NCBI GenBank assembly: GCA_963969345.1
Contig: OZ017767.1
Location: 5,794,739-5,858,738 of the forward strand
Direction: 5' to 3'
Origin: Turbatrix aceti
Lineage: Eukaryota > Nematoda > Chromadorea > Rhabditida > Panagrolaimidae
DNA: 64,000 nucleotides
Part shown: positions 1-10,453 of the stretch, in pieces
Numbering within the stretch: position 1 is the first letter of the stretch
How the letters are laid out: each line of letters begins with the position of its first letter
Position numbers and translations under genes: made by a program
Notes under the pieces: model-generated
What the model was told of the DNA's origin: nothing
Database searches by the model: none
What the model saw: only the letters and a program-made list of their open reading frames with translations

Positions 1-3000
1 ACGATGACGTCGCGTATAAAGAGAAAAGACACCCATAGACAGCATACACACATCCAACACTCCCGGATATCGATCTCCTCTCCGATTAGAAATGCCCACC
101 AACCTCGACGAACCAGACTTGCTGCCGTGGAGTCCGTTTGTAGGTGTCGGTCGATAGATGAACCCAGTTGCTTCTGTACCTCCGCCTGAACTCTCGCTTC
201 TCTCAGTGACTGCTCGATGTTGTCGAGTGGCAGAAGAGCTCGTGCTTCAGTCAGTATTAGGTCATGAAACGTTGTTGGTAACGGACCTGTTCCCAATGCC
301 TCTGCGGTGTGTGCTGGGGTCCACTTCTTGATGGGTAGCTGTCGGTTTGCTCCTGAAATGAGATTAAATTCCTTATCCCTGCCGGGCACCACCCTCCATG
401 GAGTGGCCAGCTCGCAGTCTACCGTTGTCCTGCGGTGGCTTACAATGCCTGTGACCGTATCCGCATACGCCTGTAGAGTTTGCGATCCCAGGTTCACCGT
501 TACGGGAAGTTCGAGGGTGCATTCGGTTGTCGCCCGTGGTTGCCACTGTTCTTGTGCTATTGCCTGGCAGGGCCACAATCGCACCGTGTTGGCCGCCAGC
601 ACTTCTGCCTGTACAAATTCTTGCCGAATGAGTCTTCGCACGATCATGGACGGCTGGAGCAACAACGTGCTAAGCATGGCTGTCCAGCCAAAATCTCGAG
701 CTTCACATGCCGATCCTGAAAGCCTGATTAGTCTGTTGATCGTCGCTTCATTTACCGCTGCTAGCTGTGCCGCCAACTGCTCCGATTGCACTAGTCCTGA
801 GCTGCTGCGTTTCGTTCTGGTGGTCAGCACTAGCCGTTTCGCTGCATCCTGTGATATGGCGTACCCTTGATCCGCTACAATGAGCTTCTGACCGCATTCT
901 TCTATCAGGTGTTCATGCTGAAATGATAATAGGAACTCACCCGTTTCTGTTATCCACGTACGGTTACCCGCAAATCCTCGCCAACTGCCCAGCACTTCAT
1001 ACCTACATATCTGGTGTGAGCGTTTCTCCCAGATCAGAACGGCTCCGCTCTCAAGGTGGCATCTGCCATCTTCGATTCTGCACTCTCTCGCATCACCGAT
1101 GACTGTGTGCAGTTGCAGACTGTCCGCTTCGTGCCATATGACAACTTCGTGCGCGAAGCAATTTGTGGCTTCGGTGTAGCGAGTCGTAAAACTCCCGATG
1201 ATCGGCCATGGATATTCAAAGTGCAATTGATTTGAAGTTTTAAGTAACTCACCGGTACGTGTCATTTGCCCGCTTGGCGACGTCTTTTTCTTCCACATAC
1301 GTCGGCACTCCTCCTCGTCCAGCGGTAGTGTCTCTTCGGTGATATTTTGCCTGTGTTCATTCTCCAGTGTTGTCCAGTAGCTTGCCCTCTGTCTTACGCA
1401 GGAGCACATGATGGCTGTGAAGTTTGTCCTTCCAATACTGGGCCTAAAAATCGTGACATCCGTTGGATCCGTGGACCACTGATGTTCGGCCGTGATGGGA
1501 CATCCCAGGGTCTTCGGCAGCCGCATTACTGTCTGCGGGACATCCTTTTGACATAGCATGAGTTGCCCTGAGGCCACCCCTAGCAGACTGCATAGTATTA
1601 ACATACAAGTTGCATTCCCCAGTCTGTCGCACCTAATTTTTACCTCTTTCTGCTTTGTGTTGAGCCCTTGCCTGAGCTCGCAGATCGTCATTACTCCAGT
1701 GTTAAAGTCACCGGCTAGTTGCGCTTCAATTTCTCCAACCAACCTGTCGTTGTGTTGTTTGAGAGCTCCAATGTGTCGCCGTAACCTGTCTTCTTCGCTC
1801 TCTGTTGGTTCCACACTGTTGACCTGTCTGGGTGGTACTGTTTGGGGAGGCTGACCCATGCGAGTGAGGGGCGATCGGGTCTGATTGCTGGCCTGACCGG
1901 GCTGTGGCCCCCGCGGACAGTCTCTCATGATGTGCCCTTGATAGCCACATCTGTAACAAGTTATAACTCTACCCACTTGTCTCCTGGTCGTTTCGGGCCG
2001 TGGTCGAAGGGCATCTTGTAATTCGGTTCGGAGAGTTTCAAGTTGCTTCCGCAAAACGCTCATTTCATCCTGCACGACCTCTGCTACCTGTTGTGCCGTG
2101 TCACGCCCGCCAGAACTGTTGTGGAATTCGAGTTTCGTTGCCAATTCGAGCGCGTTTGCATATGTTGCGGGATTCGCCTGAAGTACTTGCCCGCGCATCT
2201 CGTGAGGTAGTCGTTGGGTGAATTCTTCGTAGAGCCTTTCCTGTATGAATTCGTTCGGCTTCGTGGGAAACGCTCGTTGAACAAGTGTTTCTAACTTTTC
2301 TGCATAGTCTAGAATTCTCCTACCTGGGGTTAGTGCCGGATATTCGTGAAGTCGTGACAGTGCCGCCTGAGGTGTCTGCAATCTTGCAAACTCGTTTTTC
2401 AAATTTGTGACCGCCGTGTCGACTGTGTTTCTGCGGTCCGCTTGGAGTGCTTCAAAGGTTCTCCTCGCTCGGCCAGTCAGCTTGGATTTTAGGAAACCAA
2501 GTTTTCTCTCCTCTGTCATGTCCGCGTCTGCCGCGTATTCGAGATGGTCTTTCATTCTCGTGGACCACTCTGAAAAATCATCTTCACCGTTACCGCTGAA
2601 TGTCGGCAGCGCGCGCTCTGCATGACTCAGCATCCACACGTTTATCGGTGTTGGGGTCACTCGTGCCCCCGCCCTTCTTAACTCACCTTTATCGGTGCTA
2701 TGAACTTGAACCGCCCTGTTGTTACCACCACTGTCGTCATCATCACAGCCATCCGATTTATCACCGTCGTCGTCATCACGGCCATCCGTCTTCTCACCGT
2801 CGTCGTCATCACGGCCATCCGTTGCGCCATCTCTAATATGGCCCGCCATGTTGCCCTTGCAACCCTCACTGTCGTCATCACGACTCTCCTCGCCACTGCT
2901 TCCATCGTGGTCCGTGTCTTCCTGCAACGAATTATTATCCTCATCCTCAAACTCACTGTCGTATTCCGTGTCTTCGACTCGCCCGGCTAGTTTGTTCTCG

Positions 3001-3473
3001 ATTGCCGTAATTCGTGTCGAGATGTCATCTATTCTGCTTGCCAATTCTCCGAACCGCTGTACCGAGTCGTTCTTATCTTGCTGTAGCGCGCTCGCTCGGT
3101 GATCGAGCCGTGCAACAGCCTCTTTGACTTTTGTCTGGTATTCTTGCACCTTGTCGCACACCGTCTGCCTTATTGCGTCGAACTTGCGATTCCAAGCAGG
3201 TTCAAGTTCGCCCAGTTTCTGCGCGACACCATTGATGGCCGCCTCAGCCTTGTTGATGCTGGCTTGTTGTGTGTCCATGCGGTCGGTGATTTCGATCAAA
3301 GCGGTGTTGAGGGCTCCTCGCCTCTCCTCTGAGGTTTCCCTCAGTGCCCTGAAAGTGTTTTCCACCAACCTGTACACACTGCGTGCCGCATCCTTCACTT
3401 GTTTGGCCGTGGCGCTCTTGTCCTCGGATGTGCCACGGAATACTTGTTCCAGGCTTTCGGTCAGGGTTCCCAT
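1..3473 (-). CDS. LTR-retroelement Gag joined in frame to an Env-like glycoprotein (partial)
   Basis: A single minus-strand frame is open from an ATG at 3473 to the window edge (about 1157 codons); I scanned all its codons and found no stop. Residues 1-180 look coiled-coil. Residues about 215-250 are an acidic repeat of an 11-residue unit. Residues about 278-480 resemble a retrotransposon Gag capsid. A CCHC zinc knuckle (C-x2-C-x4-H-x4-C) lies at about 506-519. Instead of protease, reverse transcriptase and integrase, the frame passes into a hydrophobic signal-peptide-like segment at about 624-637, then a cysteine-rich ectodomain with a furin-like R-T-K-R site at about 886-889. Env-bearing Ty3/Gypsy and BEL elements normally have pol between gag and env. 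The Env call rests on architecture, not on a named family, and its membrane anchor would lie outside the window. The frame being intact suggests a recent insertion. Confidence 0.7.
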   Translation of the reverse strand, partial: MGTLTESLEQVFRGTSEDKSATAKQVKDAARSVYRLVENTFRALRETSEERRGALNTALIEITDRMDTQQASINKAEAAINGVAQKLGELEPAWNRKFDAIRQTVCDKVQEYQTKVKEAVARLDHRASALQQDKNDSVQRFGELASRIDDISTRITAIENKLAGRVEDTEYDSEFEDEDNNSLQEDTDHDGSSGEESRDDDSEGCKGNMAGHIRDGATDGRDDDDGEKTDGRDDDDGDKSDGCDDDDSGGNNRAVQVHSTDKGELRRAGARVTPTPINVWMLSHAERALPTFSGNGEDDFSEWSTRMKDHLEYAADADMTEERKLGFLKSKLTGRARRTFEALQADRRNTVDTAVTNLKNEFARLQTPQAALSRLHEYPALTPGRRILDYAEKLETLVQRAFPTKPNEFIQERLYEEFTQRLPHEMRGQVLQANPATYANALELATKLEFHNSSGGRDTAQQVAEVVQDEMSVLRKQLETLRTELQDALRPRPETTRRQVGRVITCYRCGYQGHIMRDCPRGPQPGQASNQTRSPLTRMGQPPQTVPPRQVNSVEPTESEEDRLRRHIGALKQHNDRLVGEIEAQLAGDFNTGVMTICELRQGLNTKQKEVKIRCDRLGNATCMLILCSLLGVASGQLMLCQKDVPQTVMRLPKTLGCPITAEHQWSTDPTDVTIFRPSIGRTNFTAIMCSCVRQRASYWTTLENEHRQNITEETLPLDEEECRRMWKKKTSPSGQMTRTGELLKTSNQLHFEYPWPIIGSFTTRYTEATNCFAHEVVIWHEADSLQLHTVIGDARECRIEDGRCHLESGAVLIWEKRSHQICRYEVLGSWRGFAGNRTWITETGEFLLSFQHEHLIEECGQKLIVADQGYAISQDAAKRLVLTTRTKRSSSGLVQSEQLAAQLAAVNEATINRLIRLSGSACEARDFGWTAMLSTLLLQPSMIVRRLIRQEFVQAEVLAANTVRLWPCQAIAQEQWQPRATTECTLELPVTVNLGSQTLQAYADTVTGIVSHRRTTVDCELATPWRVVPGRDKEFNLISGANRQLPIKKWTPAHTAEALGTGPLPTTFHDLILTEARALLPLDNIEQSLREARVQAEVQKQLGSSIDRHLQTDSTAASLVRRGWWAFLIGEEIDIRECWMCVCCLWVSFLFIRDVI
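2727..2826 (-). repeat. 33-bp tandem repeat coding an acidic Gag segment
   Basis: About three copies of a 33-bp unit lie in frame inside the Gag region. Each encodes 11 residues dominated by aspartate (core D-G-R-D-D-D-D-G). Copy length is a multiple of three, so unit gain or loss keeps the frame. The repeats sit between the coiled-coil part and the capsid-like part. Confidence 0.75.
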
Positions 3474-3498
3474 CTCACGGTGGATCTTTAACCACTCG

Positions 3499-3507
3499 CT
3501 GCTACCA
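3499..3507 (-). promoter_or_regulatory. putative primer binding site (initiator tRNA-Met type)
   Basis: Read on the minus strand, TGGTAGCAG lies three bases inside the LTR end. It equals the first nine bases complementary to the 3' end of animal initiator tRNA-Met (which ends CTGCTACCA). Priming by this tRNA is known for several LTR elements. Only nine bases match clearly, so the primer identity is tentative. Confidence 0.5.
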
Positions 3508-3510
3508 GAT

Positions 3511-3846
3511 TGTAAGGCCCCCAGAGGCCCTCGAGACACAGTTCTTTACACAACAGTTTATTTGGACGCGATAAATAATTGATAACTGATTGTTCACGGA
3601 CATATATATAGGGATCACAAAACGAGGGGCTAAAGGGGAGGGAGCAGGGAGCAAGTTGTTGACGACGTCCGGCAGCGGAAGGACCCGTCGCTGCCGGAAA
3701 CGGCGCTCCGCGTCCCGACGTGTATCGGAAGCGTCGGTCGATCATCGATATCTCCTGAAAAACAACATAATGTTATTATTCCCAGGATCGCATGATCCCC
3801 CCTTTGCCGGCTGCAGTCATTGCAAGACTACACGACGTGCCTTACA
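3511..3846 (-). repeat. 5' long terminal repeat of the Gag-Env element
   Basis: The 336-bp segment starts TGTAAGGC and ends GCCTTACA, an 8-bp perfect terminal inverted repeat with the TG...CA ends of LTRs. It lies immediately upstream of the primer-site-like motif and of the Gag start on the minus strand. A minus-strand AATAAA (3557-3562) and a TATATATA run near 3602-3609 sit inside it, as expected for LTR transcription signals. The second LTR would be left of the window, so LTR identity (insertion age) and the target-site duplication cannot be checked here. Confidence 0.75.
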
Positions 3847-4815
3847 CCATGCGTTTGTTTTATAAAACCCGGCCAGAGTGGCATTTTCCCATAAAAGGGG
3901 GACAGACAACAACGTGACTGGAGGACAAAATATCTAAATGCCTTGCGCTGTTCATAACTTGATTATTTGTCTTCTCTTCTCGCGCCAGCTGCCCTCACAA
4001 ATGCACAAATGAGCGAAGAGTGTGCTTTTTGCAAAGAAAAAAACGTCACACAACGACGTCTTGATTAGCGCGTTCACATCATTTCGAACCGCCAAGTGCT
4101 CTCTGCATTTTTACAGCCGTGCTAATCTCCTCGATAATTCCCAGCGGTTGTTGCTCTTTGTATCCAGCAGATGGCTGCGAACAGCTCAGGGACTAAACTC
4201 TGAGCTGTTGTCCATCAACCGACCACGCGCGCACGCACGCGCGCGCTCTCGTTCTTGATTCTGAATCTGGTGGATTCGGGTGTCTGGGGAGACTGCCTTC
4301 TGTGTAGTGCACGGATACATATTTATGTCCAATCCTGGACGTCGTAAGTCTGGTTTAAAATCGATTTTTATCGTTGTTTAAAAAAGGAAAACGGGAACGG
4401 CGCCACTTTTTATGGACCAAGGGGTCAGGGCCGACCGGCGATGCGTGCCAGTTGCTTCTGCGGTCGTCCTGTCACGCAAGCTGCCTTATTTTTCTCGATA
4501 AATCACCGGAATTCCCTCCAGTGCACTTCAATCTCACGCCACCATGCCGGGGTTTGATGTCTGAAACGTTTGACGCCCGACTCGTCCTTTCGAGCCGTGG
4601 CAAGCATGTCTGTGCCCTTCATCCGCATCCATGTCCGCGTCCGCGTCCGCGTCCGCGCCGCCTATCGTCTCCGGCTTCCGGCGACGACCAACCATCCATC
4701 CATCCATTTCATTTTCGTTCGACTCGACAGATTTGCCTAACTCCAAGTTTGCAGCGCTGTGCCGGCCTGTATCCCCCCGCGTCACCTGCGCAGCGGCGGC
4801 GGCGGATTGCAACCC
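3847..4815. other. intergenic, PAQR upstream region
   Basis: I see no gene here. It holds an alternating purine-pyrimidine GC stretch near 4226-4248 and a 6-bp GTCCGC-type microsatellite near 4634-4658. A TTTGCAG acceptor-like site at 4748-4754 could join a 5' exon to the PAQR gene. Confidence 0.5.
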
Positions 4816-5973
4816 ATGCTCATCAACGCCCACGAGGTGCCTGTCCGTCTGCGGCGACGGCACATCCAGTCCGGCTATCGTCCGACGAATCAGAGCGTTC
4901 TCTACTACCTGACGTCGGCTTTCCAGCTGCACAATGAGGTCGTCAACTTCTGGACCCACTGTTTGCCCGTGGTTTTCATCTACGTGAACTACGTTCATCC
5001 GGAGCTCTTTGTTGAGGCTAGTCCGCGATGGCCGCTGCTCCTGCTCTACTCAGGGATCATCGCGCTTTTTTTTGCGAGCTCTTTCACGCATCTCATGCAC
5101 AGTCGTTCGCAGCTCGATCACGTGTTTTGGCTGCTGGTGGACTTTTCTGGGATTCTGACGTTTTCTATCGTTGTTGGACTGCAGAGACTCGTCATGCGGC
5201 ATCATTCTTCTGACGCATACAATGCGGTACGTGAAAAACACGGATTTTGGAGAGGGGCAAATGCGAATTGCTGTTTACACTTGGCATTTTTGGAAAATGT
5301 TACGGTCAGGCGTTCCGTAACATTTTCCATGCGCGCACGCGTTTAAACGCACAAAAAAATTAAAAAAACTCAAAATGATCCCCAAATCTTTCAGTTGTAC
5401 ATCCTGAGCCTGCTGACCATCAGCTACCTCCAATACTGGTCAACAGCGATTCTCTTCGTCCTGAAACCCTTCTGGAAAGCCCGACATGTTATCCGTATTG
5501 TGACCTGTTTTTCGGCCGGCGTCTGGCCGTACATCCCCCTCCTCGACCGGTACTGGCCCCACTACGGCCCCCAAATCCTTCTAAACTCCACTGCGACTTC
5601 TCCCGAAGCTGCCGTGCCATTGGTCGCCGACGATCTCGGCCCACACACGAATGCCCTCAACTGGCTGCTCGTCTCTGGCATCTTCATGGGCGCGAACGTC
5701 CCCGAATGCCTCGCTCCCGGCTGCTTCGACTACTTTTTCTACGGCCACCAGATTTTTCACCTCTGCATTTTCATGGTCGCGTGGAATGTCTGCGAAGGCG
5801 CGAAGCAGGATGCCATGGTCGTGCCCCGAGAAGTTCTCTCGCCGGATCACCACCTCTTTGACACTGTGTACAAGATCATGGTATTTACGGTACTCTCTGT
5901 CATCGTGACGATCTACACGCTGGTTCGGGCCGCCAAGGCACAGCTGCTGCACGGCGAGAAGAAGGTCGCCTAA
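4816..5973 (+). CDS. PAQR family receptor (membrane progestin receptor-like)
   Basis: Two exons, 4816-5226 and 5395-5973, joined in phase 0 (donor GTACGT, acceptor TTTCAG), give 329 residues with seven predicted membrane segments. PAQR proteins are seven-TM receptors with an intracellular zinc centre, related to ceramidases. The zinc and catalytic signature is complete: HNEVVNFWTH at 39-48, S88-x3-H92, an Asp in VDFSGI (109), and H255-x3-H259. The text before TM1 (VP, then SGYRP) is typical of the class II progestin-receptor branch. The first in-frame ATG is 4816. An upstream GTG at 4759 is in frame, and an acceptor-like site at 4754 leaves room for a 5' exon. Substrate or ligand cannot be read from sequence. 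Confidence 0.88.
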
Positions 5974-6937
5974 ATTCCTTTCTTGCCATGAAACAAACAC
6001 AAAACAATACGCTTAGGACTCGCTTTTACATTACCGGTGCATTTTGAAACGATAAACTGCCATTACAGGCACTTTTTGACCCACCCTGACATGAGTCAAA
6101 AAAAAAGTTTGGACTGGTGGATTTGATGTTGCGAACCGTGCTCGAATCCCCGTCCCTGTCATTTTGGAGGGGAAAAGAGCGCGGCGGCGGCGCCGAGTCG
6201 AGTCGCACTTTCATCTTTACCGACCCGCTGATGACGGTGCTTTCATCTTTTTCCGCCGGATTTATCACTGATCGCTGTTGTTGGACGACGCCGGGGGACG
6301 GACGGCTGCTGCGCGGTTTTGCGGTTTGGCAGCCAGCTCCCGCGGGGATGGGCGGGTTTGGCCGGGAGATGAAAGAAGGCGAGCGCGCGTTTTCTAGGCG
6401 TTTTTGACTCGGAAATTGTTGGTTTTTTGTCATCTTCAGGGCATGATGATTGGTGACTGGTGACTGGCGACTGATTACCCCGTGGTTGTATCCTTTTGCC
6501 GCCGCCGCCGCCGGTCACAGGCATCATCTCTGCGGGCTGGGTGCTCGCTTCCATGACACGTGCGCGGCGGCAGCGGCAGTGGCGGCAACATCAAAAGGAA
6601 AGGAGGCAAAATGGCTCTCCTCAAAACAATGCAAAATTATTCGGACAAGCGCTTGGCGCTGGGTTAGCCCCCGCGTGTGTTTGTGTCGTCGGGTACTATT
6701 ACTGGCAGTCGGTCTTTTTTGCCTCCTCCATGCTTTGCCGCCTTTTGGGCTTTGACCTGAAGCCCGCCGACAATCAGTCACAGTCAAAGCCCGACTGATT
6801 GTTGCCCTGCTGCTGCTGCTGCTGCTGCTATCGCCACACCATCTACTTCTTTCTCCCGAGATCATTTTGCACCCAAACAAAACGAATGGTGTGCGATCTG
6901 TCGCCCTCTCCAGCCGCTGCCCACACACACGCGCGAC
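5974..6937. other. intergenic between PAQR and GDSL genes
   Basis: No supported gene. GC-rich, with short GGTGACT tandem copies near 6450-6470 and a CTG microsatellite of about seven units at 6808-6829. Reading frames here are short, low-complexity and lack recognisable domains. Confidence 0.5.
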
Positions 6938-8369
6938 ATGGTGCTCTCAATGTCGTCTGCCGCTTTTCTCTACGTATTTGGCATTCTTAATTCGTGGTCG
7001 AGATTGCCATTTTTTGGTCTTAACAAACTCGAGGTAAGGAAGACGCGCGGGATTTTTTTGACGGAGATGATTGGAAAAGTGCTTTACAGTCTTTCTTGCA
7101 GCAGAACGAGCTCCCTGGAATCAACCTGGAATCCTCGGTTGAGCTCAATCTCTCGGTTCATCGCTACGCGCCCTTCCAAGAGGATTTTGCAAACTCGCCG
7201 GAGGAGTACCTCAGGCAGCAGAGCTCGTTTGAGCTCTCTGTATGCGAGTCTTTGAAAATCACTTTGTCCCTCGCGGAGAGGAGTAATTTGAAATTTGAAT
7301 GGACGTTCAAAACGGTCCTGAACAAGACTTTTGATAGCCGGAACGGCAGCAATTGCAGCATTGAATGGTCCCCGCCTGCGCAGGTATTTTTTTGTTTTTT
7401 TCCATTTTTTTTTGCACCTGACAAATTTATTTTCAGGGCACCTATCAAGTTCAAGTCCTAATACGTCGATTTCCTTTGCCAGATGTACTTTTTCACGCTT
7501 CAACAGATATCAAAGCCGTCGATTTCTGGATCGTCGGTCTGGGAGACTCTTTCGCTTCCGGCGAAGGCAATCCCGACGTTCAGAGGTCGGGAAAAGTCAC
7601 TTGCGCTGAATGGCTCGATCCAAAGTGCCACCGATCAAGAAGGTCGTGGGTGCATAAGGTGACCCAGCGCCTGCAGCAGTACGCGCGGGGCACGCCGATG
7701 CACTTCACGTACCTCGCGTGCTCGGGGGCCTTCATCAACGCCGGCGTGCTGCAGTCCGCGGAGTCAACCACCACCCCCGGCCAGCTGGAAGTTGTCGAGG
7801 CGATTGCCAAGCTGAGAGGCCGGGGCCCCGATCTCGTCATGATGGCGGTCGGTGGCAACGATGTCGGATACTCTGACATCCTGGGCCGCCTCATGGTCGG
7901 CAATCCTCGAAGTCTCTTCTCAACCGTTGATATGCGCATTTTCTACCTCGCGCATGAGCTTGAGAAACTCGGCGAACGCATGCGACAGCTCCACGCTACG
8001 CAGGTCGTCGTGCCGCACTACTTTGACATCAGCCGGAACGAAGCCGGCGTCGTTGATCCAAACTGCCCGGATCTCAGGCAGATCAGCGCCGGAGACCTCA
8101 GACTCGCGGATAAACAGATCCTGCGTCGCGTGAATCGAATGATCAGCGACAAAGGGCGTCTCTTCAGGTGGACGGTCGTCGAAGGCGTGCCACGCGTCTT
8201 TCGGCACGGAGGCATCTGTTCGAAACAAAGTCTCATCAGGAACACTAATGAGAGCCTAAAAATGCAGGGCGACTCGTTGGGCGCGTTTCATCCGACCGAA
8301 TCGGCGCACGCAATGATCGCTGATCTCGTCTGGCAGCAGCTAGACTTCAGGCTCCTGCTCCGGAGCTGA
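6938..8369 (+). CDS. secreted GDSL/SGNH hydrolase
   Basis: Exons 6938-7033, 7102-7383 and 7437-8369, all joined in phase 0, encode 436 residues. Residues 1-20 look like a signal peptide, so the protein probably acts outside the cell or in the secretory pathway. After a roughly 115-residue N-terminal domain of unknown type comes the SGNH fold: nucleophile block GDSFASGEG (Ser about 164), block III GGND (Asn about 267) and the catalytic His block in GAFHPTESAH (His about 411 or 417). SGNH enzymes hydrolyse ester bonds of lipids or acylated sugars; the substrate here is unknown. AATAAA at 8457-8462 is a fitting poly(A) signal. The gene is convergent with the coiled-coil gene, with 133 bp between stop codons. 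Confidence 0.85.
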
Positions 8370-8456
8370 GCCCCCACCCCCACCCCGGAATGCTTGTAAA
8401 TATAGACCCCGCTCCGCCCGACCGAATCAAAATTAGACCTTTACAAACAAACGCCA

Positions 8457-8462
8457 AATAAA
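8457..8462 (+). terminator. poly(A) signal AATAAA of the GDSL gene
   Basis: The canonical hexamer lies 88 bp past the GDSL stop codon and before the end of the opposing gene. Confidence 0.5.
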
Positions 8463-8502
8463 CAGAAGCGAAACTGCAAAAAGAAAGAATATTGCGCACT
8501 CA

Positions 8503-10239
8503 TCACTGCCATCTCGGGCGCCAGGATTGGGACTGTGTGGGTGCGTGTGAAGGCTGTCGCCAGCCCCCCAGGGCTGAGCCGTAGCCTGCAGGCTGCTGGG
8601 GAGGGGGCCCGACTCCAGGAGGCCCGTAGGTACTGGTTGGTCTCTGCACCTGTCTGAGCGGGATCGGCGGCTGGGGTTTCTCAGACGGCCACTCGTATTT
8701 TGACATGTCCGTGTACGATGGCGGCTTCACGGTCGGTTGCATGAGTGACGAAGGGCCTCTCGGAGGCCCGGCAAAAGAATGCCGAGCCCGCGTCGGTGAC
8801 AGGAGATTCATACTCGGCATGGAATGCCTCGGGGGTCGGGGCGAGATGCTCCTCGCAACCTGCGGCCGAAGAGGCGCCCGTGGATGGGAATTCGTGGCGG
8901 GAGAATCCGTAGCTGGAGATCTGGCAGAAGGAGGAGTCTCGATGATGTAGACCATGTCGAGGGGCGGCGGCTTCTTCGCGGGCGGAGGCTGCGAACCGAC
9001 AGGTGGGCCGGAAGGCTTGGATTTCTTCGGCAGAGGCGATCCCGCAATCGGCATCGGCGACGCCTTGTTTTTCCCGTTCAGAATCTGGGGCGAGGCAGTC
9101 ATCGTCGATGGGGACTCCGAAGAGATCGTGTTCTCGGCCAGCGAGTCCAGAAGCTTGATCCCAGCAGCTGCAGAGTCCAAATCCGTGGTTCTGTCAAATA
9201 TCCGACGAATGACGCGTTGCTTTTCCATGATGAGGTTGTTCTGGTCCTTGTACGTGTCTTTTTCGATGCGCAGTCGATTGCAGGTCACCTGGAGTGCCTT
9301 GTAGTTCTGCTCGAGGTTGGTGATGCGTTCGCGGGCGGCCTTGCTATCGGCCTCCGAGCGAGCGAGGTTGGAATGGGCCTTGCGGAGCTCTTCGGTGATT
9401 TCGTTTAAAACATTGCGCACCGCTTTGCACTTTGGGCACAGAGCTTCGGTCGTGATGAATTCCGCGTTCTGGCGTTCACGCAACTCGACGTTTGTTTTGT
9501 GCACGACGAGTCTCGCTTTGGCCAGGGCATCGTTGCGCTTGACGAGGTCGTTGTTCTCCGCCACCAGCTGCTCGATTGTGGATTTGACATTGTCAACCGC
9601 GGCTTTGGATTTTTCGACGATGGCTTCGTTTCTCGCGAGGGCGTTTTTCAGGTCTTTCTGTTGGCCTGTGATGTGCTCCTTCGCCTAAATAAAACAAAAA
9701 AAGTGTGAAAAAACGTTGCAAACAGGTAAAAAACCTACGTCGGTCAAAAGAGACTGAAGATCGAGTTTTATATTTGCAAATGCGGAACTCTCGGAGAGAA
9801 TAACGTCTTTCAGGAAAATTACCGCCTGTCTGTGATCCTGCCTGAAACGATCCCACAATTTTTGTCAACGCACGCAACTCCCAACTCACACAGCAATCTT
9901 GACCAAATGCAAAAGCTCGTTTATCAACTTGCTCTGCTTCGTTCGGGTCGTCTGATTCGCCCTGAGCTGCGCGGCCTGCCGTCGCTGAACGGCATTCGCA
10001 AATTTGAGCCGTAACACGAGTTGTTCCTTCGAAAGATCATCGAGCCTGAAATTAACAATATTGCACTCACTTGACTCGTATAAAACCAACTTGACGGCAA
10101 TCTTGGTAGACGATGTGGCAGCAACTTCTGCATCGGTGACGAGTTCGGCAAGCGTCCATACCTCATCCGTCTGACAGGTGGCTTCGCTCGTTGTTACAGC
10201 AACCTTTCTCACAACATTACGAGCGCCTCCTCGACGCAT
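8503..10239 (-). CDS. coiled-coil protein with proline-rich C-terminus, unknown function
   Basis: Exons 10239-9890, 9841-9739 and 9684-8503 join cleanly (phase 2, then phase 0) to give 544 residues. Residues 1-300 are rich in heptad-like Leu/Lys/Glu stretches and contain a C-P-K-C pair near residue 225, reminiscent of half a zinc ribbon. The C-terminal 230 residues are Pro/Ser-rich with many PPP and SP/TP motifs, likely disordered and open to SH3 or WW binding and proline-directed phosphorylation. I do not recognise the family. The ATG at 10239 is used. The frame stays open upstream to an ATG-like start at 10419, but that stretch overlaps AT-rich sequence and looks non-coding. Confidence 0.75.
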
Positions 10240-10453
10240 TCTGATGTGAGATGACAGCCCCCCAACCACGGTGTCGACGTCGTGGTTTGGTGTTGCTAAG
10301 CATGCATGCAAAATCCTTATAATGAAAAAGTCGTGGCGAGAGGATCCAACGCGTGCGCCTGGACCGTTTTTGATACAATTTTCAATTTTCGTATGTTTTT
10401 TTGTGTTTTCAATGTACAAAAATAAACAAAAACAAGTTTATTGCACCGATACA

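Noticed and set aside
307..870. 187-codon plus-strand frame inside the retroelement
   Set aside because: It is the antisense shadow of the continuous Gag-Env frame.
2678..2990. Val/Thr/Ile-rich and Ser-rich frames at the repeat
   Set aside because: Other-frame readings of the 33-bp acidic Gag repeat.
4534..4998. 154-codon minus-strand frame opposite the PAQR start
   Set aside because: Acidic low-complexity antisense of the GC-rich PAQR first exon; no motif.
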